Assembly: GCF_031143425.1 (NCBI RefSeq) | Contig: NC_090446.1 | Location: 659,205,717 to 659,269,716, forward strand | From: Pleurodeles waltl | Lineage: Eukaryota; Chordata; Amphibia; Caudata; Salamandridae | Direction: 5' to 3' | DNA: 64,000 nucleotides | Shown here: piece by piece, positions 44,461 to 56,035 of the stretch | Layout: every line of letters starts with the position of its first letter | Numbering within the stretch: position 1 is the first letter of the stretch | Made by a program: the position numbers and the translations under genes | Notes under the pieces: model-generated | The model's input: only the letters and a program-made list of their open reading frames with translations | What the model was told of the DNA's origin: nothing | Databases searched by the model: none

Positions 44461-45812
44461 CTTTAAGTCATGGACAAATGTAGCCCACCAAAAATATCTT
44501 TTGATTAATTCTACTGTTTTTTGAGGACCTGAATGTCCTGCCAGAGGGTGACTATGCAGCCAATGGAAGGCTGTCTCTCTTAATTCCTCAGTAGGCAGAA
44601 ACACTTGAGATTCATGTAAAGGTAGACCTTGCTGAATGGATCTTTTGGTGTCTTGCTGTAACCAATCTTGCCACTTGGTGATATGAAAATGATTACGGAT
44701 GAAATCATAGATTTTTTTGGCGGCTATTAAGCACAACACCTTTGAAGGCGTTATAATAGATATGGGTTTTTGTTCAGTATGTGTGACTGAAGAATCTTGC
44801 CTAGACAAAGCGTCTGCCTTGCGGTTATCTACTCCTGGTCTGACGGTCACTATGAAATCAAACTCTGCAAAGAATAACATCCATTTCAGTTGCCTGGGAG
44901 TTAGTAGTCTGGCAGAGCTCATAAATTGTAAGTTTCTATGGTCAGAGTATACAGTTGTGGCGTGCTTTGCTCCTAACAGATAATGGGGGTCATTCAGACC
45001 CCGGCGGGCGGCAGGACCCGCCCGCCTGGAGGGAACCGCCATATGGCCGCTCTGCGGTTGAAAGACCGCGGAGGCCATTCTGGCTTTCCCGCTGGGCTGG
45101 CGGGCGTCCGCCAGAAGGCCGCCCGCCAGCCCAGCGGGAAACCCCTTCCCACGAGGAAGCCGGCTCCGAATGGAGCCGGCGGAGTGGGAAGGCGCGACGG
45201 GTGCAGTTGCACCCGTCGCGAATTTCAGTGTCTGCTGAGCAGACACTGAAATTCTTTGTGGGGCCCTCTTATGGGGGCCCCTGCAGTGCCCATGCCACTG
45301 GCATGGGCACTGCAGGGGCCCCCAGGGGCCCCACGACACCCCATACCGCCATCCTGTTCCTGGCGGGCGAACCGCCAGGAACAAGATGGCGGTATGGGGT
45401 GTCGGAATCCCCATGGCGGCGCAGCAAGCTGCGCCGCCATGGAGGATTCCTGAGGGCATCGGAATACCGGCGGGAGACCGCCGGTTTTCCTGTTCTGACC
45501 GAGGCCAAACCGCCGCGGTCAGAATGCCCTGCGGGGCACCGCCAGCCTGTTGTCGGTGCTCCCGCATCCCCGGCCCCGGCGGTCCTTGACGGCCGGGGTC
45601 GGAATGACCCCCAATGTCTCCATTCCTTGAAAGCATTGCGGATAGCTAGTAATTCTTTTTCCACAATGGTATAATTCTGTTCAGCTTCATTCAGTTTTCT
45701 TGACACATGTGCAATGGGGTGCAATTGTCCAGTCTCTAGGTGACGTTGGGAAAGGATGGCCCCAATAGCGACATCGGATGCATTTGCTTCCACAATGAAT
45801 GGTTCTTCTATA
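44461..45812 (-). pseudogene. pol: Chromovirus RNase H and integrase zinc-binding domain, split by MITE
   Basis: Right of the [19 protein letters not shown], with the first RNase H Asp replaced by Asn (Asn-Ala-Ser for Asp-Ala-Ser). IVEKELLAI follows. Left of the MITE: VYSDHRNLQF and RKADALSRQ, the RNase H end and tether. The integrase zinc motif starts at LHSHPLAGHSGP and ends in QSC, with a frame change before the last Cys. The 414-codon open frame seen here is partly MITE sequence and is not a real protein. Confidence 0.85.
44985..45612. mobile_element. GC-rich poly-hairpin MITE inside RNase H
   Basis: A 628-bp element with 21-bp inverted ends (GGGGGTCATTCAGACCCCGG and its complement, one mismatch) and a 3-bp AAT duplication (44982-44984, 45613-45615). 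The interior is a series of long palindromes: 20-bp perfect arms at 45086-45105 and 45121-45140, 13-bp arms at 45193-45220, 16-bp arms at 45221-45253, and about 24-bp perfect arms centred near 45297. A further ~29-bp pair flanks GCGAA near 45368. It encodes nothing. The GC content is far above its host element. The 3-bp duplication suggests a Harbinger-like mobiliser. Confidence 0.88.
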
Positions 45813-46560
45813 TTGGGATGAGCCTAAAATGGGAGCTGAAGTAAAGGCCTTTTTCAACTCTTGAAACGCCTCATCTGTCACTCGGAACCAGTTGAAGACG
45901 GGCTTTTTTCTTACCAATTTGGTAACAGGCGCTACCTTTTGAGAGAAGTGATGGATGAAGCATTGATAAAAATTTGCAAAGCCCAAAAAACATTGAATGT
46001 CGCGTATTGATTTTGGTGTTTCCCATTCTGCTACAGCTTGAATCTTTCTTTCAGTCACTTGCATGCCATTAGGTGTTGGAATTACTCCCAAAAATTCTAC
46101 CCTGTTGGTAGAGAATTCACATTTGCTTAATTTGCAAAACAAATGATGGGTTCTTAGAGTTGTTAGCACCTTTTTAACATGTTCTTCGTGGATTGCTTCG
46201 GAGTTAGAATACATTTGTATATCATCAATACAAACAATGACAAAGATATCTAATAATTCCCATAGGCCATAGTTTAGGAAATATTGAAAAGCTGCTGGGG
46301 CGTTCCATAGACCAAATGGCATCACTAGATATTCAAAGAGACCATAGCGGGTTTTAAAAGCCATGTTCCCCTTGTCTCCCTCTCGAATTTGAACCAGGTG
46401 ATAAGAACCACAGAAATCAAGTTTAGTGTAAATAACTGTTGATTTTACCTGATCTAATAAGACTGGTATGAGGGGCAGTGGGTATTTGTTTTTAACGGTG
46501 ATCTTATTTATCATTCTAAAGTTAATACAAGGTCTCAATTCGCCATTAGCTTTGGGTAAA
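45813..46560 (-). pseudogene. pol: Chromovirus reverse transcriptase
   Basis: Readable from about 46538: CINFRMINKITVKNKYPLPL, TKLDFCGSYHLVQI (first catalytic Asp), MPFGLWNAPAAFQ, and VCIDDIQMYS where the usual Tyr of YxDD is Cys while both Asp remain. The thumb/connection with EFLGVIPTPNGM and IRDIQCFLGFANFY follows. It copies the element RNA into DNA. A frameshift near 45.8 kb separates it from RNase H. Confidence 0.87.
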
Positions 46561-46599
46561 AAAAACAGCTGAGAAGCCGCTGGTGATCGGATGGCCTAA

Positions 46600-47230
46600 T
46601 TAGATCGCGGCTAGGCATTGATCGAGATATTCATGTAGGACTTGGTTATCTTTTTCTGATAATGCAGAAATTCTACAGTTCGGTATATTGGCATCGGGTA
46701 CAAGATCGACTGGACAATCATATAACCTGTGAGGTGGTAATGAGCTTGCTTTCTTTTCACAGAAAACGTCAGTATATTCTGAATACTGTTGTGGTAGATC
46801 AATTTTGTTCTCTGCTGTAGTGGCAAGAGAGTGTTGGGGATTTACTTTTCTTGGTTGGAAACACTTATCTAGACAAGAGGATGAAGAAAAACGCAAAACC
46901 TGATTACGCCAGTCTATACTTAGATTGTGTGACATTAACCACTGCATTCCTAGGATAAAACCGTATTGAGGTGCTTGGATTATATCGAAGCGGATTATCT
47001 CACAGTGGCTCAAATTCCTGTCATCTTTGCAAATCATTTGCATCCGTGAGGTTTGCATAGTAACGGGGCCTCCTGCCAATTCACTACCGTCAACGGCATA
47101 AACAATTTCAGAAATCTTTTTCTTAACACTGGGTATTTGTAAGTTTAGTGCAGTTTGTAGGTCCACAAAATTTCCTGTTGCCCCTGAATGAATTAAAACT
47201 TGTACAGTATGATGTTTTCCCTGTACTGTT
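46600..47230 (-). pseudogene. pro: Chromovirus aspartic protease and pre-RT region
   Basis: The reading VQVLIHSGATGNFVD near 47185-47215 corresponds to the retroviral-type protease active site, normally Asp-Ser-Gly-Ala; here the catalytic Asp is His (CAT). The flap/C-terminal ILGMQWL follows near 46955. A linker leads to HRLYDCPVDL near 46720, the usual start of the Pol polyprotein core. Loss of the catalytic Asp would abolish activity. Confidence 0.8.
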
Positions 47231-47379
47231 AGTTGTGCCAGGATTTGAAAATGTTTGACTTAGCGATTTGTAAAAGGAACACACTGAAGGGATTGTCAAT
47301 TTGCCCAAGAGGTCCCCTTCGTTTTGTCTTGGGCTTTTTAGTTTTCCTCTGTATTTTCCAGAACAACTGCTATATTTTT

Positions 47380-48309
47380 CTTTGCTACAATTGTTGGATC
47401 AAATTTTCTTTTGGGTTTTACCTGTTTTTCTTTTACGAAATGACCCTTTTTTCCACAGTACATACACTGTCCATTTCATCGCTGCATATCTTTTTCCTCT
47501 TTGGCCATGGTTGACAAATGGTTCAGATATCCATCGGTTCTATGGTAGAGTCTGAGGACACATGAGGGGTTCTGAACCTTTCCATTTGCCAGTAGGTTTT
47601 TTCTGCTTTTTTCTTCTCCCCTTTTCTTTCTGTGAGTCTATGGTCTAACTGCAGGATTAGATTAATTAAATCGGTGCAAGTTTTTGGTTGGGGTTCAATT
47701 TGGGCCAGAACGTCTTTCAAATCATCTTTTAGTCCTTGATAAAACACTGCTGACCATTTTTCCTCTGGCCAAACAGTCTCCACCACTAACCGATTGAAGT
47801 GTGACAAATACTTTATCAAGTCTTTGTTTCCCTGGCATAACTCTAGTAACTCTTTGTCTGCAGACATGGTAATTGAGTAACTGTCAAAAACTTTTTCAAA
47901 TTCTTCCACAAACAGATGCCAATTATACAAAAGGGGACTATCTAATCGCACTAATGGAACTACCCAAGTAGCTGCGCCACCAGTCAGATATGATATAAGG
48001 AATGCAATTCTAGATTGTGGATCCTGAAAGGCACTGGGACAGCACATAAAATGTAGTTCCACCTGCGTTAGGAAAACTTGAACCTTATTAACCTTTCTGG
48101 TGCAGCCAGTGGAATTTGTGTTGGCACGTTCACGGCTATATTAGTAGGTGTGGAATGCGTAGGACGAGGTAGCGGCATGGGTCCTGACCCATCCACCTTA
48201 CTCTGTAATGGGTTACTTTATTAACTAAATCGGCTGTAAAAAAATTGTAATCTGTTAAATCTCTTTGCATTTGAGTGACTACCTGAATAAGGGTATCTAA
48301 GGTGGCCAT
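47380..48309 (-). pseudogene. gag: Chromovirus gag with damaged zinc knuckle
   Basis: An ATG at 48309 begins a short coiled-coil-like start (LDTLIQVVTQMQRDL). After a frameshift the capsid region runs from 48062 to 47523: DPQSRIAFLISYLTGGAATW, LFVEEFEKVFD and FNRLVVETVWPEE, the usual Ty3/gypsy (PEG10/RTL-type) capsid blocks. A zinc knuckle follows near 47.45 kb as CMYCGKKGHFVKEK, in which the last Cys of the CCHC pattern is replaced by Lys. Gag would form the particle. Confidence 0.82.
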
Positions 48310-48366
48310 TCTGCACAGCCCACGTACAGACCAAGAGGAAAGTATAAACTTGTGGGCTCACTATTC

Positions 48367-49846
48367 TGTCACAGTGCCCTTTCCTGGGAATCTGCACGCT
48401 GCTGAGCAAAAGGCCCACCACCCAGCATCACCAACTCAGAAAGCTATTAGAGCACAGAGGATTGATGAAGCCTGGCGGGGGAAAGGGAAATTAGGATAGG
48501 GAACTGCAGGGCGAGAGATCTGAAAAGGAAATGGTTAAAACATATATGCATATACTCATTCATAAACAGTATTAACTCACAAATATGCTCTTGGACAAAG
48601 GCGTCTCCGATAGCAAGTTGAGAACCTTATGAACTGGCCGTGGCCCTTCTTTGAATATTGGAACAAGAACATCCTTTAATCACGACACATGAGAATGGCG
48701 TGAACCTTGGACAATGATCATATTCAGAATAATAACCGAATTGAGACCCTCATGAACTGGGCATGGCCCTTCTTTGAATCATGTGAACAAGAACAACCTG
48801 TGATCATGACACATGAGGATGGCGTGAATCTTAGACAATGATCATATTCAGAATAATAACCGAATTGAGACCCTCGTGAACTGGGCTTGGCCCTTCTTTG
48901 AATCATGGAACAAGAACAACCTATAATCACGACATGTGAGGATGGCGTGAACCTTAAGCAATGATAACACTCAGAATAATAACCGAGAAACAATTATACT
49001 TTTCACTCAATGAATGTCAGTGCTCGGCATAAAAATTTCACAAGGACTTAAATATGCATCTCACATGTCGCACTTCCTAAAGAAATTAAACTACAATGTG
49101 CTTTTCTCTTTTTAGAACCAAAACGCCCTTTTTTTCCTCTGTGCCTGTAGCGCCTTTCTCTTTGTGCCTGAATCGCTTTTCTCTTTGTGCCTGCAGTGCT
49201 TATTTCATTGTGCCTGAAGCGATTTTCTCTTCGTGCCTTAAGCGCTTTTCTCTTTGTGCCTGAAGCGCTTTTCTCTTCGTGCCTGAAGCGCTTTTCTCTT
49301 CGTGTCTGAAACGCTTTTCTCTTTGTGCCTGAAGTGCTTTTCTCTTCGTGCATGAAGCACTTTTCTCTTCGTGCCTGAAACGCTTCTCTACTTGTAAATA
49401 GAAATGCCCCTCCGATTGACCTTACCGCTACGAGTACGACCTACTCGTTATTGAATCCCAATGGAAAACAAGAAACTCTGCCTTGCTGCAACTCAGCTCT
49501 TTTCCTGAAAATTAAACTCCACAAGGTCAGGCTGAAACCGAATTCTCCAAAATAGTGAGCACTGTGCTTGGGTGTGGCTGGGCTTTATAGGACTGCCACA
49601 CCCGAAGATGGCCGCTGCCCCTAAAATCTTGGGAGTAGTAGTCCCTTCATGGAGTGCCACTGATAGGTGCATCGTGTCCACCAATGCCCTGACCCTGCAG
49701 CTACATTAGCTTTACCACAGGGCAGGCGATGCAGATGGCTATTCCTGGAGCAAGAGGGGATGATTAGCGATACGCATGAAGCGCTGCAAATGCGCGAAGT
49801 GGAGGTCAGGGCGGGTCCTGGACCGCGCACAGCCTTATTCCTGACA
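48367..49846 (-). repeat. Right LTR (5' LTR) of the chromovirus
   Basis: 1,480 bp; on the plus strand TGTCACAGTGCCC to TTCCTGACA. It repeats the structure of the left LTR, including the 122-bp units (48620-48990) and the 21-22 bp minisatellite (49095-49388). Confidence 0.87.
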
Positions 49847-50401
49847 GGAATTCACAATAGTTTGTTATCACGTAAATGGGCTAAAACACAGATGCAAGAG
49901 AAATGCTGTCTTTTTGAGTTTTTTGCAGTATGATCTCTCTGTCATTCCTTTACTAGAAGCAGATGTTATCCGTGGTAAAGAATGCAACAAACTCCACTAT
50001 ATTTGGGTTAGCAGAATCAGCCCACAGGGTGACTGCGTTAGTGATTAGTCGGAAGCTCTGGTTAGCTGTCCTTCCCCCATATCAGATAATGAGGGGTTTT
50101 AAGTTATAGCCCCTATAGAAGTATCAACGGTGGGTATTGCCTCACATGTGCATGTTACATCTAACAGCCAGAGTGTATTCTTGTTACTCCAACAAATATT
50201 GGTCCTCTTCAAATTGGAAAGATTTGTCTTAGAAAATTACTGAATCACTAAATGCAGAGTCAGATGCAAATTGCAAATGCCGCTGTGGTTTCAACTAATG
50301 GCATTACAGCTTGGAAGCAGACCACCATACTCAGTGCACGCCAGTAGATAATATAGGGGACCTGCAGAAAAGCCACATAATGTAACGGAATCATAAACAT
50401 C
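49847..50401. other. Intergenic, nothing recognised
   Basis: No domain, RNA gene or clear repeat structure recognised between the chromovirus and the Myb-like fragment. Confidence 0.45.
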
Positions 50402-50596
50402 ATGGCAAGCCAAGTCCAGAGAGAGGAAGGAAGGAGAGAAAGAAAGCAAAAGTTCAGCAAAAAGGAGTTGAAGATCCTAGTAAAGGATTGTGTTGTACAT
50501 AATGATGATTTTTTGGAAATGTCATCATTGACAGCGCCTGAACTTAAACAAAAGAAAGTATGGTCCTGCATCAATTGCTCTTCCTACCATCTATGA
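50402..50596 (+). pseudogene. Myb/SANT-like (NAIF1-type) fragment of a Harbinger element
   Basis: From ATG 50402 the frame gives RERKQKFSKKELKILVKD, then SSLTAPELKQKKVWSCI. This fits the first helices of the Myb/SANT-like domain of the Harbinger accessory protein (pattern KF[ST]..EL.[VI]LV, then a Leu-Thr...K...IW block). The frame stops after 64 codons, before the rest of the domain. The fragment is short, so it rests on pattern similarity only. A better preserved relative lies at 61.1 kb. Confidence 0.5.
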
Positions 50597-51043
50597 ATTA
50601 ATGAAACAATGGTATGACTTGCACTCCTGAACAAATTTTCAAGAGAAATTTCCATTATGAAGGAATAATCTGTATAATGATAGCAATTTCATTTCATGCA
50701 AAATTCAAGAAATTAAACTATTTAGCCATGACACGTAATTAAATGCAACTCACGGCAAAAAAATGTGTTTGAGCTGACAGGAATGTCGTGAATGACAAGA
50801 ATGCAAGCAGTGGCTGTTTTTTGTTGTGCTTGTGGTTTTTTCTCTCTTTTTTAATGCAAGACGAATCCTCATGTCTAAAATGGATAGAATGAATGGAAGG
50901 ATACATTTCACTGTAATATAGAGAGGCAAGTTACGATTTTGCATTTCATGTAGTTATGCATAATCTTGTTTATTTTTTTCGAAATTTTGCATAAAATCCC
51001 TACGTTTGCCCACCCCATAGAACAAAGAAAAAGCAAGTAAATT

Positions 51044-51140
51044 TAGGGTGACCACCTGGCATTGAGGCAAATTCTGGACAGGACTCTAAAAAATTCAGGA
51101 CAAAGGGTCAAAATTCAGGACAAAAATTAATGCCTCACTA
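51044..51140. repeat. DNA-transposon-like end TAGGGTGACCACCTG
   Basis: TAGGGTGACCACCTG followed by repeated AAATTC(A/T)GGACA motifs. The complementary end CAGGTGGTCACCCTA occurs at about 56754-56768. Either one very large element or two separate related ends is possible. Confidence 0.35.
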
Positions 51141-52239
51141 TGTTGTCAGTGCATTTATTTACTCTTTTTTAACATAGCACTATTTATTCACTGTGGACCT
51201 TTTGTGATTGCCTCCTGGTGTGCTACATTCAGGTGTCACAATACGTCCTTGTTCAGTAGTAAATTAATGCCCTTCACGGCAAGGCTATCACCCCTACCTA
51301 AATCTACCCGATCTTTCCTGAAGAGAAAGTAACAGCAACATTTTGATTATGTTTCTGAACATTTCAAAACCCCTGGCAAACAGTTTGGGAAACATTAAGG
51401 TAATTAACCTTATGCTAGTTTAAACAAATTGAACAAAAACATCTGGCTTACCCCAACCACCCATGGACTTTCAACCTAATTTTTTTTAAAGAGGCAGGGC
51501 AGATGGTGTGGGTGACAGTCTCATACCTAATGACAGGATATGATGTACCCATAACTTGTCTGTAGTCTCACTGCACTAGAGTGTATGTTTGGGACTCTAC
51601 ATTTATCTCAGAAATGGGAGCCCGGACTACCAATCAAAGATAATAAAAGAGTAAGATGAACTCGAGATCAAATGGGAGATCCACGGCAAGTAATTCAAAG
51701 GGTTGTTGCTAACAACTGGATAAATAAAGAAGAGAAGAACAAGGTGGGACAATTCCTAAAATCAGACAAGATGGGTCCACCAAGACTATTTGAAAGTATT
51801 GGGTACCTGGGAAGTTGTCTGCACACAGGAGCGAACAGAAGGCGCACTGTCAAGTGGTTGAACAATCAACACCCATCCACCTTGGCAAACTCTTCTAGTG
51901 CAATGGTTCGCTGTTAGTGCTTGTGAAGGATGAGCAGGGGCCAGACCCCTTGCAAGGTTGTGCAAGGCAATTGCCCGCTTAGTCCATGTCTTTATATGGT
52001 TTTGAAATTGAGCAAAAGCCAAACTAGAGATCTGGGTTATCCCTGAGTGTCAAGTACACATAGAATCTTCAAAATATTTGGGATGTAAATTGCACAAACA
52101 AATTTTACAAATTTTTCAATTTAATTAGTGTTTCTTTAACATATGGCACTGTTTTCGCCTTCATACACAATTAGATCTCAGATTGAACTGGGAACCAGTT
52201 ACCTTTTGATACCTAGTGATTAATATCTACCATTCTTAC

Positions 52240-53190
52240 ACTGATTTCCAGGATGAAAATCTCGACAGAGCGAACGGTCCATCCAAGCCCAGTTTGCTCT
52301 TTGGTCTTTTCTTCTGCTTTCTGTAGAGGCCATGTGGCACTAGCGAAGATGGTGTGCTACCCCAATGATAGTACTATTTTGAAAACCTTCCCCTGCTCGT
52401 CCTTCATTCCTTCTTCAGACATGTCACACATCTGATTTGGTCGCCGCGGCGCCATCGGGAGCTCTTTCCACTCTAAAGCTAACTGTGACTGTGGGTGGAT
52501 TAGATCTTCTGGACTTAGAATGCTTTTATTCAGCTGCAGATGTCCAATGGGTGGCTCACTGGCTTTCTGCCCACCTCCCTGCATGAGATGGGGTTTACCA
52601 GTAAAGACTTTTAAGGAAGGCTTAATGCACTGCTCATCGTTTCCTACTGACCATTCTATGGCTCACCATCCGGGGTTATCATGTATGGCTTTCTCTTGCC
52701 TTGCCAAAACCTGTAAACTCACTGACACAAAGAAAACCTATGCTCCTGCACTACCTTTGCTAAGCCTTCCCACTCGCACAGGATGGCTGTGCTCAGAGCA
52801 ACTCCATCAGTGGCATGTTGCAGGTGTCTTAAAATTGGGGAATTTGTTTCTGAACAGTGAGCTACTAAATTTCCATACCCTTGTGGCAGACTACCATCTT
52901 CACCCCGGTCAACTCCTTACTTACAACCACCTTAAATAATCATTAAATGCCCTATTTCATGTCTGCTACCTAGCACTAACCCTAAAAGAGGTGTGCCAGA
53001 AGCTCTGTACCATAGGAAATGGTGGCAAACTGATAGAATGGGTGTACAGACCTATCCTGCAACATGGAAACCACTCCAGGTCTTCTTGTCATACTACCTG
53101 GGTGATTGATGTAGCCAAATCTCTGCAAGATATGGACTAAAATACTGGACTTTTCCCACAAAGTATCCCACAGCTGTCACTTTAAGTAAA
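52240..53190 (+). pseudogene. L1-type LINE ORF2 C-terminal remnant
   Basis: On the plus strand the C-terminal part of an L1 ORF2 is readable in changing frames: LPLLVLHSFFRHVTHLIWSP near 52.40 kb and VLKLGNLFLNSELLNFHTLV near 52.83 kb. These are followed by YHLHPGQLLTYNHLK near 52.9 kb, and by LTLKEVCQKLCTIGNGGKLI near 52.98 kb. These blocks follow the RT domain in L1/Tx1 proteins. Frames are broken, so it is a fossil. It stands apart from the L1 pieces at 16-19 and 40 kb. Confidence 0.72.
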
Positions 53191-53463
53191 TTCATAGTGC
53201 TTCCTTGTGAATGCATTCTGCCCGTTGCTTGCCATTGGCCTTGTGGTTTGTAGCTCACAATTTGTTGCTTTCAATTTGCTGGCTTTGTTTTAGGCTATGC
53301 AGCTTGAATTCGTCCCTTCCCTTGCCAAAACCTTATTTACAGTATCCTGCCGAGTGCTCCCTTTCTGTAAACAGGCCTGTAAATCTTGTTCTTATCTTAT
53401 CATATTTGCTGTGCATTCAAAGAACAAAGTCAAATGTCAGGCTCTGTCTTCGGTGGGAACTTA

Positions 53464-54178
53464 GGGCCAGATGTACGAAAAAAACAAATTGCGAGTTGCA
53501 ATTTGCGAGTCCTTCCGACTCGCAAATTGCAACTCGCAATTTGGTATGCAGTACGGTGTCTCAGACACCGACTGCAACTCGCTATGGGGTCGCAATGACC
53601 CACCTCATGAATATTCATGAGGTGGGTCGCAAATTGCGGCCCCATAGCGAGTATAGGCACTCGCTAACATGGAGGCCTGCTGTAGTCAGCAGGCCTCCAT
53701 GTTAGCGACCTGCTTTTAAATAAAGCAGTTTTTTTTTTTTTAAATGTAGCCCGTTTTCCCTAAGGGAAAACGAGCTGCATTTCAAAAAATCCGAAACCTT
53801 TTGTTTCATTTTTTTCAGGGCAGGGAGTGGTCCCTTGGACCACTCCCTGCCCTGAAAAAATGTTTTGGGGTCCATTCACAAAGGGGAAGGGGTCCCATGG
53901 GGACCCCTTCCCGTTTGCGAATGGGTTACCATCCACTTCAAGTGGATGGTAACTGCGACTCCATTTGCGACCGCATACGCGGTCACAAATGGAATTGCAT
54001 ACCATTGCGAATCGCAAATAGGAAGGGAACACCCCTTCCTATTTGCGATTCGGAAATGCATTTTGCGAGTCGGATCCGACTCGCAAAATGCATTTCAACA
54101 TAGCAAACTGGCTTTTGCGAGTCGCAAACGGCGTTTTTCGCCGTTTGCGACTCGCAAAACCCTTGCTACATCTGGCCC
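53464..54178. mobile_element. Poly-hairpin MITE, copy 2, with TTA duplication
   Basis: 715 bp, GGGCCAGATGTA...TACATCTGGCCC (one end base pattern variable), flanked by TTA at 53461-53463 and 54179-54181. It has the same order of hairpins as copy 1 at 15307. Arms are longer and cleaner: 53486-53510/53518-53542 (25 bp, perfect), 53597-53628 (32-bp perfect palindrome), 53661-53682/53687-53708 (22 bp, perfect), 53815-53833/53837-53855 (19 bp, perfect) and 53925-53953. It continues with 54054-54095 (42-bp perfect palindrome) and 54113-54133/54139-54159 (21 bp, perfect). It has no coding capacity. The 3-bp TTA duplication fits mobilisation by a PIF/Harbinger transposase. Confidence 0.88.
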
Positions 54179-54310
54179 TTAGTGTTTACTTTCCTTTCTC
54201 TGACTTCAAAGTGAGAGGATTTATGCAACAATCTTGCTGGATACTGGGGTTAGGAAAGAGTTTTTTCTATCACATGACAACATTTAAATAGACTTCAGAA
54301 TATATCAGAA

Positions 54311-56035
54311 TTGCACCCTACTCTGTTTCACTCCACTTTACGCCACTCCATGCCACTGTTCTCTTCTCCATTCGGAACCACTCCACATTATGCCACTGCT
54401 CTCTATGCTACTTCACACTATGCCTCTCTACTCTACTCTGTACTACTCTACTCTAAGCCACCGCACTTTGCGCCTCTCTACACCACTGCGCTCTGCTCGT
54501 CTGCACGCCATACCACTCCAGTCTAGGCAACACCAATCTAATCCACACAACTCCACTCTCTGCCACTCTGCAACGCTGCACTGTACGCCACTGTACTCTA
54601 AGCTAATACACTCTATGCTAATGCACTTTACTCTGTAACACTCAACTCTATGACCCTGCACTCTACATCAATACACTGTACATCATTCTAATCTACTCTG
54701 CACCTCTGCACTCTATGCCACTTCACTCTACACTACTTTACTCTATGCCATCACACTCTATGCCACTTTATGCAACTCCACTCTAACCTGCACTTCTCCA
54801 CTCTAAGCCACCTCACTCTACTGTGAAATAATCTACTTTATGCCAATGCAATCTGTGCCACTGCATTCTATGCCACTGCACTCTACCCTGCACCTCTCCA
54901 CTCTATGCAACTGCACTCTACTCTGAAACAATCTATTCTACGCCACTGTACTCTATACCACTCTGACCACTGCACTCTAGTTCAATGCACTCTACACCAC
55001 TGCAAGCTGACACTCTGCAACACTGCTCTGGCCGACACTAAACTCTACACCACTCTGCCCTGTACTACTGCATTTTGCACCAATATACTCTATTCCACTG
55101 CATTCTATGCCACTGTACTCTGCCCAATGCCATTCTATGCAACTGCACTCTACACCAGTGCACTCTAAACAACTGCACTGCCCTTTACTCTGTACCACTG
55201 TACTCTATGCTACTGTTCTCTGTACCACTCTACACCACTGCACTGACACTCTACTCTGCAACTCTGCACTCTACACCACTCTACTCTATGCCACTGCACT
55301 CTAGGCACTATGCTCTACTCTACACCACTCTACAATACTCCACTCTGCACCACTCTACACCACTACACTCTATGCCACATGAGTCTACTCTGCACTCTGA
55401 CACTGCACCACTCTGCATTACTGCACTCTCTGCTACTCTATTGTATGCCACTCTACTCCACTGCACTCTATGTAACTCTACCCCATGCCACTCTATGCCA
55501 CTGCACTCTGCGCCAATGCACTCTAAACAACTGCACTGTACGCCACTGCCCTCTACTCTGTACCACTGTACTCTACGCCACTGCTCTGTGCCACTCTACT
55601 CCACTCTACGTCACTGCACTGACACTCTACTCTGCAGTGTTGCACTCTCCACCACCGTACTATACACCAATGTACTATGTACTACTGCATTCTAAGCCAC
55701 TCTACTCTGCATCACTCCACTCTACAGTACTTTGCCCTACTCTGCACTACTCTACACTACACCACTGCACTCCCTGCAATGTGAGTCTACTCTGCAATCT
55801 ATGCCACTGCACCACTCTACACTACTGCTCTCTCTGCTACTCTATTGTATGCCACTCTACTCCACTGCACTCTATGCCACTCTACTCTGTCCCATGCCAC
55901 TGCACTCTAAACCACTGCACCCTACGCTAACACACTCTAAACAACTGCACTGTACTCCACTGCACTGTACTTTGCACCACTGGGCTCTACGCCACTGCTC
56001 CTATGCTACTCTACCCCACTCCACACCACTATGCC
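54311..56035. repeat. Satellite of 5-bp/15-bp units (CACTCTATGCCACTG type)
   Basis: About 1.7 kb of degenerate pentamers ACTCT, ATGCC, ACTGC, ACACC and ACTCT, commonly combined into 15-bp units such as CACTCTATGCCACTG. Because 5 and 15 fit a triplet period, long open frames (two of 206 codons) arise with Leu-Tyr-Ala-Thr-Ala repeats. They are not genes. No longer higher-order unit was resolved by eye. Confidence 0.9.

Larger units (their letters stand above)
41813..49846 (-). mobile_element. Chromodomain Ty3/gypsy retrotransposon (chromovirus, sushi-like), degenerate
   Basis: Two LTRs of about 1.48 kb (41813-43294 and 48367-49846) enclose a 5.07-kb internal region read on the minus strand. 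Order is gag, protease, reverse transcriptase, RNase H, integrase and C-terminal chromodomain, the normal Ty3/gypsy order. A purine tract GGAAGGGGGGTGTAA lies before the 3' LTR (left). The LTRs differ by roughly 5 percent over the first 200 bp compared by eye, so it is much older than the Gmr1-like array. All genes carry frameshifts. A GC-rich MITE (44985-45612) splits RNase H. No clear target duplication is visible at the outer ends. Confidence 0.88.

Noticed and set aside
44392..45636. A 414-codon minus-strand frame
   Set aside because: It joins MITE palindrome sequence with RNase H/integrase sequence; a chance read-through, not a gene.
55075..55930. Two overlapping 206-codon open frames rich in Leu, Tyr, Thr, Ala
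   Set aside because: They are produced by the 5/15-bp satellite period and have no complexity beyond the repeat.
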